Shown: one piece after another, positions 1-9,486 of the stretch | Layout: every line of letters begins with the position of its first letter | Position numbering within the stretch: position 1 is the first letter of the stretch | NCBI GenBank assembly: GCA_902517615.1 | Contig: CABYCY010000001.1 | Coordinates: 108,361 to 172,360, forward strand | DNA length: 64,000 nucleotides | Source: an uncultured Pelagibacteraceae bacterium | GTDB taxonomy: Bacteria; Pseudomonadota; Alphaproteobacteria; Pelagibacterales; Pelagibacteraceae | Reading direction: 5' to 3' | Made by a program: the position numbers and the translations under genes | The notes under the pieces: generated by a model | The model's database searches: none | The model's input: the letters and a program-made list of their open reading frames with translations, nothing else | What the model was told of the DNA's origin: nothing

Positions 1-285
1 CTTATTTTTTTTTTGTACTTTTATAATTTTTTTATTTACAATTTTAAGCCAATCACCAGTGGAGAAACTTTTTCTAGCATCATGAAATCCATATAAATGA
101 TGATTTATTTTTTGATATTTTTTTGGATCAGGTCTTGCAGATAAAATTTTTAATTGTTTATAAACCTGCATACTATCTGCATTAATAATTTCACCATTAA
201 CTTTTTTAGCAAGCTGGATTGCAAAACTTGATTTTCCAGAAGCAGTAGGTCCTGAAATTAATATAATCTTGGATTTAAAATCCAT
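1..285 (-). CDS. miaA: tRNA dimethylallyltransferase MiaA, N-terminal part, runs off window start
   Basis: Reverse-strand translation from CAT at 283-285 reads MDFKSKIILISGPTASGKSSFAIQLAKKVNGEIINADSMQVYKQLKILSARP, with the MiaA P-loop and DSMQVY motif. Confidence 0.9.
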   Translation of the reverse strand, partial: MDFKSKIILISGPTASGKSSFAIQLAKKVNGEIINADSMQVYKQLKILSARPDPKKYQKINHHLYGFHDARKSFSTGDWLKIVNKKIIKVQKKNK

Positions 286-287
286 GA

Positions 288-1703
288 TTAATCTAATTTA
301 ACACCAATGTATCTTCGTTGATTTTGATTGTTGTAAATTGCTAACAATACAGTTTTTTGATTTGAATTTAAAACTTCCTCAATAATTTTTCTTAAATCTT
401 CCGCTGTTCTAATTTTTTTCTTTTGTGCTTCAATAATAATACTATTTAATTCTATAGAGTTAACTAAAGGACTATTATTTGCAATTTTTGTAATTATTAG
501 ACCAGTTGTTTGATTTGGTAATTTACGATTTTTTATGTCTTCTTTATTTAAAGGTCTTACAGCTATTCTTAAACTTTCAATAATTTCGTCAATTTTTTGC
601 TCTTTAGTTTTGTCATTTTTGCTAATTTTAAAATCATCAGAAGTTTCTAATCTTCCTAAAATAACATTTTTTATAATTTCTTTTTTATCTCTCCATATTT
701 TTACTTGCACATCTTTACCAACCTCTGTACGTGCAACAATTGCTGGAAGTTCTTTCATTTGGTCTATTTTTTCACCATTAAATTCTAAAATAATATCTCC
801 AGCTAAAATTCCTGCTTTTTCTGAAGGGCTATTTTCAGCAACACTTGCAACCAACGCTCCTCTAGGTTTATCTAATTTTTCAACTTCAGCGATTTCTTTT
901 GTTACATCTTGTATTCTAACACCAAGCCATCCTCTTTTTGTTTCTCCAAACTTAATGAGCTGATTGATTACTAGTTGAGCACTATTTGATGGAATTGAAA
1001 ATCCTATTCCAATTGAACCATTTCTACCTAAAATAGCAGTATTTATTCCAATTACGTTTCCATCCATATCAAATAAAGGTCCACCTGAATTTCCAGAATT
1101 AATAGATGCATCTGTTTGAATAAAATCCTCATATCTTGATAAGCCAATTGATCTATTTCTGGCTGAAATAATACCAGCTGTGACTGTACCACCTAAACCA
1201 AATGGATTTCCAATAGCTATTACCCAATCACCAATCCGTGCTTTATCAGAATCCCCAAAAGCAACGGGTATGAATTTTTCATCTGTTTCTAATTGTAAAA
1301 CAGCTATATCCATTAACGGATCTGCTCCTAAAACTTTGGCTTTAAATTCTTTATCACCATTAACTCTAACAATAATATCATCGGCATCTTGAATTACGTG
1401 ATTATTTGTTACCACTACACCTTTTTCATCAATTATAAAACCAGAACCTAAAGCAGCAGACTGCCTTTCCTGTGGAGTTCCAAATTCTTTAAACATATCT
1501 TCTAATGGGGATCCTGGTGGAAATTGAAATGGAAATGGATTACTATTAGTTACTACTGTGGTTGTTGTCGAAATATTCACAACAGATGGCATTAATTTTT
1601 CAGCGAGGTCAGCGAAAGATGCTGGAATTGGTTTAGAGCTTACATTAAACGAAAAACTAAATGATAAAATTACTGTAAATAAAAAAAGTTTAATTTTTTC
1701 CAT
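288..1703 (-). CDS. degP: DegP/HtrA-family periplasmic serine protease with PDZ domains
   Basis: Signal peptide, HVIQDAD, DIAVLQ and TDASINSGNSGGPL catalytic motifs, C-terminal PDZ-like segments; next to hflCK. Confidence 0.93.
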   Translation of the reverse strand: MEKIKLFLFTVILSFSFSFNVSSKPIPASFADLAEKLMPSVVNISTTTTVVTNSNPFPFQFPPGSPLEDMFKEFGTPQERQSAALGSGFIIDEKGVVVTNNHVIQDADDIIVRVNGDKEFKAKVLGADPLMDIAVLQLETDEKFIPVAFGDSDKARIGDWVIAIGNPFGLGGTVTAGIISARNRSIGLSRYEDFIQTDASINSGNSGGPLFDMDGNVIGINTAILGRNGSIGIGFSIPSNSAQLVINQLIKFGETKRGWLGVRIQDVTKEIAEVEKLDKPRGALVASVAENSPSEKAGILAGDIILEFNGEKIDQMKELPAIVARTEVGKDVQVKIWRDKKEIIKNVILGRLETSDDFKISKNDKTKEQKIDEIIESLRIAVRPLNKEDIKNRKLPNQTTGLIITKIANNSPLVNSIELNSIIIEAQKKKIRTAEDLRKIIEEVLNSNQKTVLLAIYNNQNQRRYIGVKLD

Positions 1704-1705
1704 AA

Positions 1706-1891
1706 TTAACTCTTGATATAGTAAATAATTATAAAACCTATTAATGCAAAAATAAAACCACCAAATCTTAATTGACTGTCTTTAACAAATTCTAGTTTTT
1801 TTAACATATTTTTCATTTTTGATGGAAATAAGGCATACAAAACACCTTCAACAAACAAAAAAAGACCAAAAGCTATAACTAGCTCACGCAT
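1706..1891 (-). CDS. DUF2065-family small membrane protein
   Basis: 61 aa with two TM segments, located between htrA and hflC as is usual for this family. Confidence 0.75.
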   Translation of the reverse strand: MRELVIAFGLFLFVEGVLYALFPSKMKNMLKKLEFVKDSQLRFGGFIFALIGFIIIYYIKS

Positions 1892-1897
1892 TTAAAA

Positions 1898-2770
1898 TTA
1901 TTGTTTGATTTCAGGTTTTATATTTCCAAAGAATTTAAAAAATTCACTATCAGGAGATAATATTAATGATGTTTCACCACCAATTAAAGCTTTTTCATAA
2001 GCCTGCATTGCTCTGTAGAAAGCAAAAAATTCTGGATCTTGACCAAAAGCATTAGCAAAGATTTTGTTTCTTGCACCATCACCTTCTCCTTTCATGATCT
2101 CACTTTCCTTTTGTGCGTCAGCTAAAATCACAGTTACTTCCTTGTCTGCAGTTGAAGTAATTGTAACTGCCATTTCGGCTCCTTTAGCTCTAAATTCTTT
2201 CGCTTCTCTCTCCCTTTCGGTTTGCATTCTTCTATAGATTGCATCACTATTCGCTTGTGGAAGATCTGCTCTTTTAATTCTTACATCAACAATATTAATT
2301 CCAAAATTTTGAGCTTCATTATTTACACCTTCTTTAATAAGTGACATCTGTTTAGATCTATCTTTTGATAATAATGTTTGTAACTCCTCTTGACCTAAAA
2401 CGTTTCTTATTCTTGAATTTATAATTGTAGATAACCTTGATCTTGCAACTCTTTCATTTCCTACAGAAATATAAAACTTAAGTGGATCAACTATTTGAAA
2501 TCTTGCAAAAGCATCAACAATTAATCTTTTTTGATCAGATGCAATAACCTCTTCTGGTGGAGCATCTAAATTTAAAATTCTTTTATCTAAATAAACAACG
2601 TTTTGAATAAATGGAATTTTAAAATTCAAACCAGGTTTCATTATAATTCTTTTTGGATCACCAAATTGAAGTATAATTGCTTGATTTACTTCTTTAACTA
2701 TAATTATTGATAAAAAAGCCACAACTCCAATTGCAACCAATAAACCAGCTAATATTTTTCCAGCTTTCAT
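1898..2770 (-). CDS. hflC: HflC, SPFH-domain modulator of FtsH
   Basis: N-terminal TM, SPFH domain, adjacent to hflK. Confidence 0.92.
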   Translation of the reverse strand: MKAGKILAGLLVAIGVVAFLSIIIVKEVNQAIILQFGDPKRIIMKPGLNFKIPFIQNVVYLDKRILNLDAPPEEVIASDQKRLIVDAFARFQIVDPLKFYISVGNERVARSRLSTIINSRIRNVLGQEELQTLLSKDRSKQMSLIKEGVNNEAQNFGINIVDVRIKRADLPQANSDAIYRRMQTEREREAKEFRAKGAEMAVTITSTADKEVTVILADAQKESEIMKGEGDGARNKIFANAFGQDPEFFAFYRAMQAYEKALIGGETSLILSPDSEFFKFFGNIKPEIKQ

Positions 2771-2771
2771 C

Positions 2772-3872
2772 TTAATTTGTCGCTTTCTTTTTTAGCTCAG
2801 GTAAAGGTAAGTATGGAACCACTCCTGAACCTGCATTTTTTTCAATAATTACTTTGTCTATATCTGCTAAAACTTTTTCCATAGTCTCTAGGTACATTCT
2901 TTCTTGAGTTACTACTTTTGCATTTTTATATTCGTTATAAATTGATAAAAATCTGCTAGCTTCACCTTCAGCTTTTGCTACAACCTCTTTTTTGTAAGCT
3001 TCAGCAGCTTGTAAAATTTTTTGTGCTTCCCCCCTTGCTCTTGGTATCACATCATTTGCATAAGCTTCTGCTTCATTTTTGGATCTTTCCATATCAGCTC
3101 TTGCAGCTTGAACATCTCTAAACGCATCAATCACCTGATCAGGTGGGTCAGCTTTTTGAGTTTGTACTTGAGTAATTTGAATTCCACTTTCATAGTCATC
3201 TAAAATGCTCTGAATAATTTCTTGAGTTTCAACCTCAATTTTTGATCTTCCTTCAGTTAAAATTGGTTGAATATCACTTTTAGCAATTACTTCTCTCATT
3301 GCAGTTTCAGCAGCTGCTTTGACCGTTCCTTCGGGGTCTTGAATTTTGAATAAAAAATTCCCAGCATCTTTAATCACCCAAAATACTGAAAAATCTATAT
3401 TTACAATATTTTCATCTCCAGTTAGCATTAAACTCTCTTGAGGAACGTCTGCAACACCCCCACCTGTTGAGAAGCCGCTATCTCTCTCCGATCTAAATCC
3501 TATATCCATTCTATTAACTTTTGTAACTTTTGGTGTTTGAACTGTCTCTACAGGAAAAGGTATATGATAATTTAAACCAGGTTGTGTAGTATTTACAAAT
3601 TTACCAAATCTTAAAACAACACCTTGTTCATCGGGTAGAACTCTGTAAAGTCCGCTAGCTAGCCAAACAAAAGCTAAAACTAATAAAATTAAACTTATTG
3701 ATTTTCCACCTGAAGATTTACCACCAGGTAAAAATTTTTTTATTTTATCTTGAATTTCCTTTATAATTTCGTCAATATTTGGTGGTGTAGGACCTCTTCC
3801 TGATCCATTTCCACTTCCACCTGGAGGTGACCCCCATGGGCTGCTACCCTTGCCTCTGAAATCGTCTGACAT
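2772..3872 (-). CDS. hflK: HflK, SPFH-domain modulator of FtsH
   Basis: Gly/Pro-rich N-terminus, TM, SPFH domain; pairs with hflC. Confidence 0.93.
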   Translation of the reverse strand: MSDDFRGKGSSPWGSPPGGSGNGSGRGPTPPNIDEIIKEIQDKIKKFLPGGKSSGGKSISLILLVLAFVWLASGLYRVLPDEQGVVLRFGKFVNTTQPGLNYHIPFPVETVQTPKVTKVNRMDIGFRSERDSGFSTGGGVADVPQESLMLTGDENIVNIDFSVFWVIKDAGNFLFKIQDPEGTVKAAAETAMREVIAKSDIQPILTEGRSKIEVETQEIIQSILDDYESGIQITQVQTQKADPPDQVIDAFRDVQAARADMERSKNEAEAYANDVIPRARGEAQKILQAAEAYKKEVVAKAEGEASRFLSIYNEYKNAKVVTQERMYLETMEKVLADIDKVIIEKNAGSGVVPYLPLPELKKKATN

Positions 3873-3923
3873 ATGGTGACTTATATAGTGTCTTTATTAT
3901 AAAAAACAAGTAATGATAGTTTT

Positions 3924-4748
3924 ATGACAGAGAAAAAACCTGAACTTAGTGCCGCAATGAAAAGGGGACAAGAACCTAAAAAATTCACTAAAAATCCAAT
4001 TTTAGGAACAAAATTTACAATTGCCATATCAAGCGCTAAGGGTGGAGTTGGAAAATCTACGTTCGCAACAAATCTAGCTTTAGCTCTTAATAAAATTGGT
4101 TGCAAAGTTGGTTTGCTTGATGCTGACATTTATGGTCCTTCAATTCCAAAAATGTTTAACATTCATGAAAAGCCAAAAAGTGATGGGCAAAAGTTAGATC
4201 CAATTATTAAATATGATATTCAATGTATGTCCATTGGTTTTTTAACTGATCAACAAACGCCAATGATTTGGCGTGGTCCAATGGTAACAAGTGCAATCAA
4301 AACTTTTACTCAAAAAGTGAACTGGAAAGACTTAGATTTTATTATTGTTGATATGCCGCCAGGGACGGGTGATACTCAATTAACATTTTCACAAGAAATT
4401 AAAATGGATGGTGCAATAATAGTTTCTACACCGCAAGAAGTTGCTCTTTTAGATGTGAAAAGAGGAATTAGAATGTTTGATAAGCTTGGAGTAAAAATCT
4501 TAGGTTTGGTGGATAATATGAGTTTTTTTACTGGAGACGATGGTAAAAAATATAAAATTTTTGGTGAGGGAGGTGTTAAAAAAACAGCTGAAGAATTTCA
4601 AAAAAAATTTTTAGGAGAAATACCAATCAATCCTGAAGTTGGTAAAAGTAGTGATGAGGGATTACCTTTAGTTGAAGCAAACCCTGAACACGAGATTTCA
4701 AAAATATATTTAGATTTTGCAAATACAATTAAATCAACTTATCTTTAA
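3924..4748 (+). CDS. mrp: Mrp/ApbC/NBP35-family Fe-S carrier P-loop ATPase
   Basis: [17 protein letters not shown] deviant Walker [26 protein letters not shown]. Confidence 0.93.
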   Translation: MTEKKPELSAAMKRGQEPKKFTKNPILGTKFTIAISSAKGGVGKSTFATNLALALNKIGCKVGLLDADIYGPSIPKMFNIHEKPKSDGQKLDPIIKYDIQCMSIGFLTDQQTPMIWRGPMVTSAIKTFTQKVNWKDLDFIIVDMPPGTGDTQLTFSQEIKMDGAIIVSTPQEVALLDVKRGIRMFDKLGVKILGLVDNMSFFTGDDGKKYKIFGEGGVKKTAEEFQKKFLGEIPINPEVGKSSDEGLPLVEANPEHEISKIYLDFANTIKSTYL

Positions 4749-5676
4749 GATCAAAAGCAGTCATTAACTCGTTCCACTCTCTTTTCGAGAGGCCTGAACT
4801 TTCAACATCAACATTTTCACCTTTGATTAGATTTTGAATAATTAATTTTCCTTTAGCGGAAACTTCTGTACCTCCAACTCTATAATCCATAAACGCATCA
4901 TAAGTAATTGGAACCCATTTCTTTACAGTATCAAGCATTATATCGGCATAAACTCTTATTTCATATTGAGCGTGACTATCAGCTCTAAGTCTTAAAAAAT
5001 TCATTAAATTTAATAAATCAGTTTTCCAGTACCATTGTGTATATGTATTTAAAGTTAAATTCATTCTTGCTAATTCTCTAGCTAGTCCTTTTTTATTCTC
5101 ATCAATTGTTGAGCCATCAAATCTTTCATTTAACATGGTCTCATAATTGTCATAAGTTCTTTCAGCGTCACTTTTTAAAAGTTCTAAAACTTCCTCAGCT
5201 TGTTTGCCTTCTAAAACATCCCCTCTTCCTTGTCTGTTACTAATTGATTGAGCAGCTAAGTTTTCTTTTAAAGGTAAATAGAATTCTTTATCTAAAATTG
5301 AGTATCTTGCAGAGTATTCATTAACATTTGCAGTTCTATGTCTTATCCACTGTCTTGCTATAAAAATTGGAAGCTTGATGTGATATTTTATTTCACACAT
5401 TTCAAATGGAGTGCTATGCCAATGTCTCATTAAATATTTAATTAAACCTTTATCGGTTGAAACTTGTTTTGTTCCTTTTCCGTATGAAACTCTTGCTGAT
5501 TGAACTATAGATGTATCATCTCCCATATAATCAACCACTCTAACAAAACCGTGATCTAAAGCTGGAATTGCTTCATATAGAATGTTTTCAAGCTCAGGAG
5601 CGGTAACTCTTTTAGTTTGATTTCTTTGAGATTGTTGATTTTTTATTTCTTCTGATTGTTCTTTAGTTAATTTCAT
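4729..5676 (-). CDS. thyX: Flavin-dependent thymidylate synthase ThyX (start moved to MKLTKEQ)
   Basis: [19 protein letters not shown] ThyX motif. The supplied ORF start (5799) lies inside the tmRNA acceptor piece; internal ATG at 5674-5676 is the likely start. Confidence 0.92.
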   Translation of the reverse strand: MKLTKEQSEEIKNQQSQRNQTKRVTAPELENILYEAIPALDHGFVRVVDYMGDDTSIVQSARVSYGKGTKQVSTDKGLIKYLMRHWHSTPFEMCEIKYHIKLPIFIARQWIRHRTANVNEYSARYSILDKEFYLPLKENLAAQSISNRQGRGDVLEGKQAEEVLELLKSDAERTYDNYETMLNERFDGSTIDENKKGLARELARMNLTLNTYTQWYWKTDLLNLMNFLRLRADSHAQYEIRVYADIMLDTVKKWVPITYDAFMDYRVGGTEVSAKGKLIIQNLIKGENVDVESSGLSKREWNELMTAFDLKDKLI

Positions 5677-5684
5677 GATTGTTA

Positions 5685-5712
5685 TTGAATCTGTTATATT
5701 TCCTTTTATATT
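5685..5712 (+). promoter_or_regulatory. Candidate sigma70 promoter for permuted tmRNA
   Basis: TTGAAT (5685-5690), 16 nt spacer, TATATT (5707-5712), just upstream of the GTTGG-TTTT-CCAAC hairpin. AT-rich context makes false positives likely. Confidence 0.35.
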
Positions 5713-5718
5713 AATAAT

Positions 5719-5985
5719 GTTGGTTTTCCAACTACGACGATAAACGAATTTCGTAATAACCATTGCGGACGTGGGGGCAGTACCCACCACCTCCACCATT
5801 GCAACTTATGGGGGTGAACTAGATTCGACGGGTGACTAAAGGCTATTCTTTCGTTCGGGATTGTTCCACCGTAACGGGCTAATTTATAATTGCTAACGAA
5901 AGTTACGCACTTGCTGCATAATTAACTCTGTTAATTAAGCAAACGGGGTCCGGGGCACCTGGCAACAGAACGCCCCTAAAAACAA
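5719..5985 (+). ncRNA. ssrA: Circularly permuted two-piece tmRNA: acceptor piece first (ends CCA at 5798), coding piece second (starts GGGGGTG at 5810), tag ANESYALAA
   Basis: 7-bp acceptor pairing GGGGGTG (5810-5816) with CACCTCC (5788-5794), then A and CCA (5795-5798); T-arm stem GTGGG/CCCAC (5771-5787); conserved GAACTAGATTCGACGGGT; tag reading frame GCT AAC GAA AGT TAC GCA CTT GCT GCA TAA (5892-5921). Outer ends approximate. Confidence 0.93.
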
Positions 5986-6106
5986 TTACACTTTTATTTT
6001 CAATAATAATTTTTTTAAAACTTTAACGAAAAACAAAAAAGTTTAAATCGTAAAATCTCAATATACAGAGTATATATGTGCACAATAATATTCAAAAATA
6101 ACAAAA

Positions 6107-7462
6107 ATGTTTAAAAAAATTGAGATTTGGATAGTTGGTCTTATAGTATTATTCTTTATTTTATTAATATTATTAATATCTGGTATATTAAGAGATGCCT
6201 ACTTAAATAAAAATAAAACTCCTGAGTTTTTGAGAAACAGTTTTGTAACAATAGCAGAAATTCCAAAAAATGTTTATGTTATAATTAGACATATTACAGG
6301 TGATGATATCAATGCAATATCCAAATTACAAAAACACAAAAATAAAAAAAGATTTGAACAGTTTATAGAGAATAAAAGAAATGCTCTTTTAGTATTGCCT
6401 CGATACGAACATAGTTTAAATAGGTCAGTTGTTGATATTGTAGATTTAAATAATTTTGAAGTCATACACACATACTCACATGATATAGATGAAATGAATG
6501 ATCGAGTAACAAATACTGAAGAATTTTCAAGAATTAAAATTGATGATGCTAAAATTAGATTTGAATATCTTCATCCTTTAATATTAAGTGATGGATCATT
6601 AATAAGTGATAGTGGTTACTCTGTAGAGTTTAAAATTGATTTTTGTTCGAATTTAAAATGGATAAATGATGAAGAAATATTTCATCATAGTAAGATGTTA
6701 GATCATGAAGGAAATATTTGGGTAGCAGGACAAATGAACCCTAGATCTAAATATGTTGAAAAATTTGCAATTAAAGGTTTTAAAGATGATTCAATTATTA
6801 AAATAAATACTGAAGGCAAAATACTTTTTAATAAAAGTGTAACTGAAATAATAATTGAAAATGATATTGTGCCTAATAACTTTACATTAAATACATCAAT
6901 GTCAAGTAATTTAGATCCCATACATCTAAATGACATTGAACCTGCTTTAAGTGATACAGAATATTGGAAACAAGGAGATGTGTTTATGTCTATAAGAAAT
7001 CAATCTGCAATTATTCATTATCGACCTAGTACTAATAAAGTAGTCAATTACATAACTGGTCCTTTTGCTCATCAACATGATGTTGATTTCATTTCAGATA
7101 AAGAGATTTCAATTTTTAATAACAACAATTTTTTTGTTAATAATGAATACTCACAAGTTATAATTTATAATTTTGAGACAAAGACATTTAGAAAGTTATT
7201 TAACGATCAATTGCAAAAAGAAAAGTTTAAAACAGAAGATCAAGGTCTTTCTCATATTTTTAAAGATGGATCATTATTGGTTGAAGAACAAAATCATGGA
7301 AGAATAATATTATTTAATAATGAAGGTAAAAAAGAATGGGAGTTTGTAAATAAAGATAAAAATGGAGATATTGCTTATCTTTGGTGGAGTAGAATAATTG
7401 AAGACGAATTATTTATTGAAAAATTTAAATCACTAATTAAAAGTAAAAGATGTTTAAATTAA
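6107..7462 (+). CDS. Arylsulfotransferase (ASST)-like membrane-anchored beta-propeller protein
   Basis: N-terminal TM; HLNDIEPAL, FAHQHDVDFIS, NHGRIILFNNEGKKEWEF propeller-type repeats typical of ASST-family proteins. Confidence 0.72.
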   Translation: MFKKIEIWIVGLIVLFFILLILLISGILRDAYLNKNKTPEFLRNSFVTIAEIPKNVYVIIRHITGDDINAISKLQKHKNKKRFEQFIENKRNALLVLPRYEHSLNRSVVDIVDLNNFEVIHTYSHDIDEMNDRVTNTEEFSRIKIDDAKIRFEYLHPLILSDGSLISDSGYSVEFKIDFCSNLKWINDEEIFHHSKMLDHEGNIWVAGQMNPRSKYVEKFAIKGFKDDSIIKINTEGKILFNKSVTEIIIENDIVPNNFTLNTSMSSNLDPIHLNDIEPALSDTEYWKQGDVFMSIRNQSAIIHYRPSTNKVVNYITGPFAHQHDVDFISDKEISIFNNNNFFVNNEYSQVIIYNFETKTFRKLFNDQLQKEKFKTEDQGLSHIFKDGSLLVEEQNHGRIILFNNEGKKEWEFVNKDKNGDIAYLWWSRIIEDELFIEKFKSLIKSKRCLN

Positions 7463-7668
7463 TTTCTAGTTCAATTATTTTTTGTTTAATTACCACATCC
7501 TCATTTGCTTATTTGGGACCGGGCGTTGGAGGTGGTGTTATTGTAGCAACAATCGGAATAATTGTTGCAATTTTTGCAGCATTTTTTGGTTTGATATGGT
7601 TTCCGATAAAGAGATTGCTTAAAAAAAGAAAAGAAAAAAAAATTCAACAACAAAATAAAGTTGATTAA
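7450..7668 (+). CDS. Small membrane protein with signal peptide and AYLGPGVGGG signature
   Basis: Overlaps preceding ORF by 13 nt; signal peptide, Gly-rich motif, one long TM, basic tail. Confidence 0.7.
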   Translation: MFKLISSSIIFCLITTSSFAYLGPGVGGGVIVATIGIIVAIFAAFFGLIWFPIKRLLKKRKEKKIQQQNKVD

Positions 7669-8026
7669 TCACATATTATTAGTTTGTTCTTCAATACTTA
7701 TCTATGAGTTTATCAGATATATTAGATTTATTGATATTTTAAAATCTAACTTAAAAATTTATCAAAAAATACTAAAGTTATTTAAATATAAAAATATATC
7801 TGATTTTAGAAAAGAAAAATTAATATTTAATTATTCAAAATCATTATTCATAGTTTCAATAAGGATAATTGCTATTCTTATCTCAATTATCATTTTGTTA
7901 TTAATTCTAAATATACTATCTAATTCATATTTAAATTTAATCATATCCATTTTAGGTATTATTGAATTGAGTATAGTCGTTATGATTTATCATTTAATGC
8001 GAAGAAAGTATGATGAAAAACTATAG
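7661..8026 (+). CDS. Hypothetical membrane protein in sulfotransferase operon
   Basis: TTG start overlapping the upstream ORF by 8 nt; hydrophobic segments; ends inside the next ORF. Confidence 0.6.
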   Translation: MINHILLVCSSILIYEFIRYIRFIDILKSNLKIYQKILKLFKYKNISDFRKEKLIFNYSKSLFIVSIRIIAILISIIILLLILNILSNSYLNLIISILGIIELSIVVMIYHLMRRKYDEKL

Positions 8027-8972
8027 CACTATTCAAAAGTTTTTACATGACTTTGTGTTAAATAAAAAGTTTATCAATAAATCTTTGTTTGAACTTGAAA
8101 AAATCATTTATCTAAAAAATAAAGATATAAAAAATCAATCACATATTTTTATCACTGGTCTTCCAAGATCTGGAACAACTAGTATTCTAAATTTTTTATT
8201 TTCGTCAGGTGAATATACTTCTTTGACATATAGAAATATGCCATTTGTGCTCTCACCTAATTTCTCAAAATTATTTAATAAAAAAAACACTCCTCAAAAA
8301 GAAAGGGTACATGGTGATGGTATTACTTATGATATCAATAGTCCAGAGGCATTTGATGAGGTTTTTTTTAATAATGATGAAGAATTTGTAGAAAATGAAT
8401 TATTAAATTATCTTCAATTAATACTACTATCTGAAAGTAAAGTTAAATATTTGAGTAAAAATAATCTAAGTTATAAAAGAATAGATTTAATTCAATCAAT
8501 ACTGCCCAACTCTATATTTCTAATCCCTATTAGAGAACCATTGCAACACGCATATTCACTACTAAGTCAACATATCCATTTTAATCAATTACAAAAGGAA
8601 GATGATTTTATCAGACGATATATGAATTATCTTGGTCACAATGAATTTGGTTTAAATCATAAACCATGGAACAAACCAGTTAATTTTTATGATTTAAATA
8701 AAATAGATTATTGGTTGGAACAATGGTTTTTATTTTATAAGAATATTTATAACAAATATAAATCTTATATAAATTGTTATTTTGTCATATATGAAGAATT
8801 AACGAACCTTAATTATATAAAAACATTATTAGAAAAAATTAATTTTAATGAAGCTGAAAGTATAGATTTAAATTATTTTAAGAACTCTAATAAACAAGAG
8901 ATAAATATTGATTTTTCTAATAACATGTATGAAAACGCAAATAATATTTATAGCAATTTTAAAAATATATAA
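8010..8972 (+). CDS. P-loop sulfotransferase-family protein
   Basis: HIFITGLPRSGTTSILNFLF (5' phosphosulfate-binding loop type) and FLIPIREPLQHAYSLLSQH (3' phosphate-binding type). Confidence 0.82.
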   Translation: MMKNYSTIQKFLHDFVLNKKFINKSLFELEKIIYLKNKDIKNQSHIFITGLPRSGTTSILNFLFSSGEYTSLTYRNMPFVLSPNFSKLFNKKNTPQKERVHGDGITYDINSPEAFDEVFFNNDEEFVENELLNYLQLILLSESKVKYLSKNNLSYKRIDLIQSILPNSIFLIPIREPLQHAYSLLSQHIHFNQLQKEDDFIRRYMNYLGHNEFGLNHKPWNKPVNFYDLNKIDYWLEQWFLFYKNIYNKYKSYINCYFVIYEELTNLNYIKTLLEKINFNEAESIDLNYFKNSNKQEINIDFSNNMYENANNIYSNFKNI

Positions 8973-9024
8973 AAAATATTTAATATACTCGGAAGCTAAA
9001 TTAACAGATGTTGTAGTGTGAGAA

Positions 9025-9486
9025 TTAATCTAACTTTCTCAATAATTTTGCAGGATTACCAGCGTACACACCTTTAATTTTACAGTCGCGCGTAACAACA
9101 CTTCCCGCCCCTATAACACAACCTGATACTATATTTACTGGTAAAATAGTAGAATTACTCCCAATTAAAACATTGTCTCCAATAATGGTTGAAAACCAAT
9201 TCTCTAAACTACCTCCTAATTTTCCATTTTTGAACAAGTCATTCGTAAACATTACCCCATGAGCAATAAAACAATTTTCACCAATAGAAACTAATTCACA
9301 AACAAATGAGTGACTAGATATTCTTGTATTGTTTCCAATAGTTGCACCTTTTGTTATTTCCACAAAAGGACCTACGAACACATTGTTTCCCAAATTGCAT
9401 TCATAAAGATTTACTGGCTCAACTACCTTGCAGTCTTTTCCAAAATTAACATCTTTAATTTGACTTTTTTTAATAATGGGTTTCAT
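9025..9486 (-). CDS. Hexapeptide-repeat (left-handed beta-helix) acyltransferase, WbpD/WlbB-like sugar N-acetyltransferase
   Basis: Hexapeptide repeats, AHGVMFTND, VIGAGSVVTRDCKIKGVYAGNPAKLLRK. Confidence 0.82.
   Translation of the reverse strand: MKPIIKKSQIKDVNFGKDCKVVEPVNLYECNLGNNVFVGPFVEITKGATIGNNTRISSHSFVCELVSIGENCFIAHGVMFTNDLFKNGKLGGSLENWFSTIIGDNVLIGSNSTILPVNIVSGCVIGAGSVVTRDCKIKGVYAGNPAKLLRKLD

Noticed and set aside
535-963. 142-aa '+' ORF antisense to degP
   Set aside because: Shadow ORF inside a clear degP coding region; hydrophobic low-complexity product
5986-6106. Possible terminator AAACTTT-N13-AAAGTTT after tmRNA
   Set aside because: Pure A/T stem with a long loop and no U-tract; too weak to call
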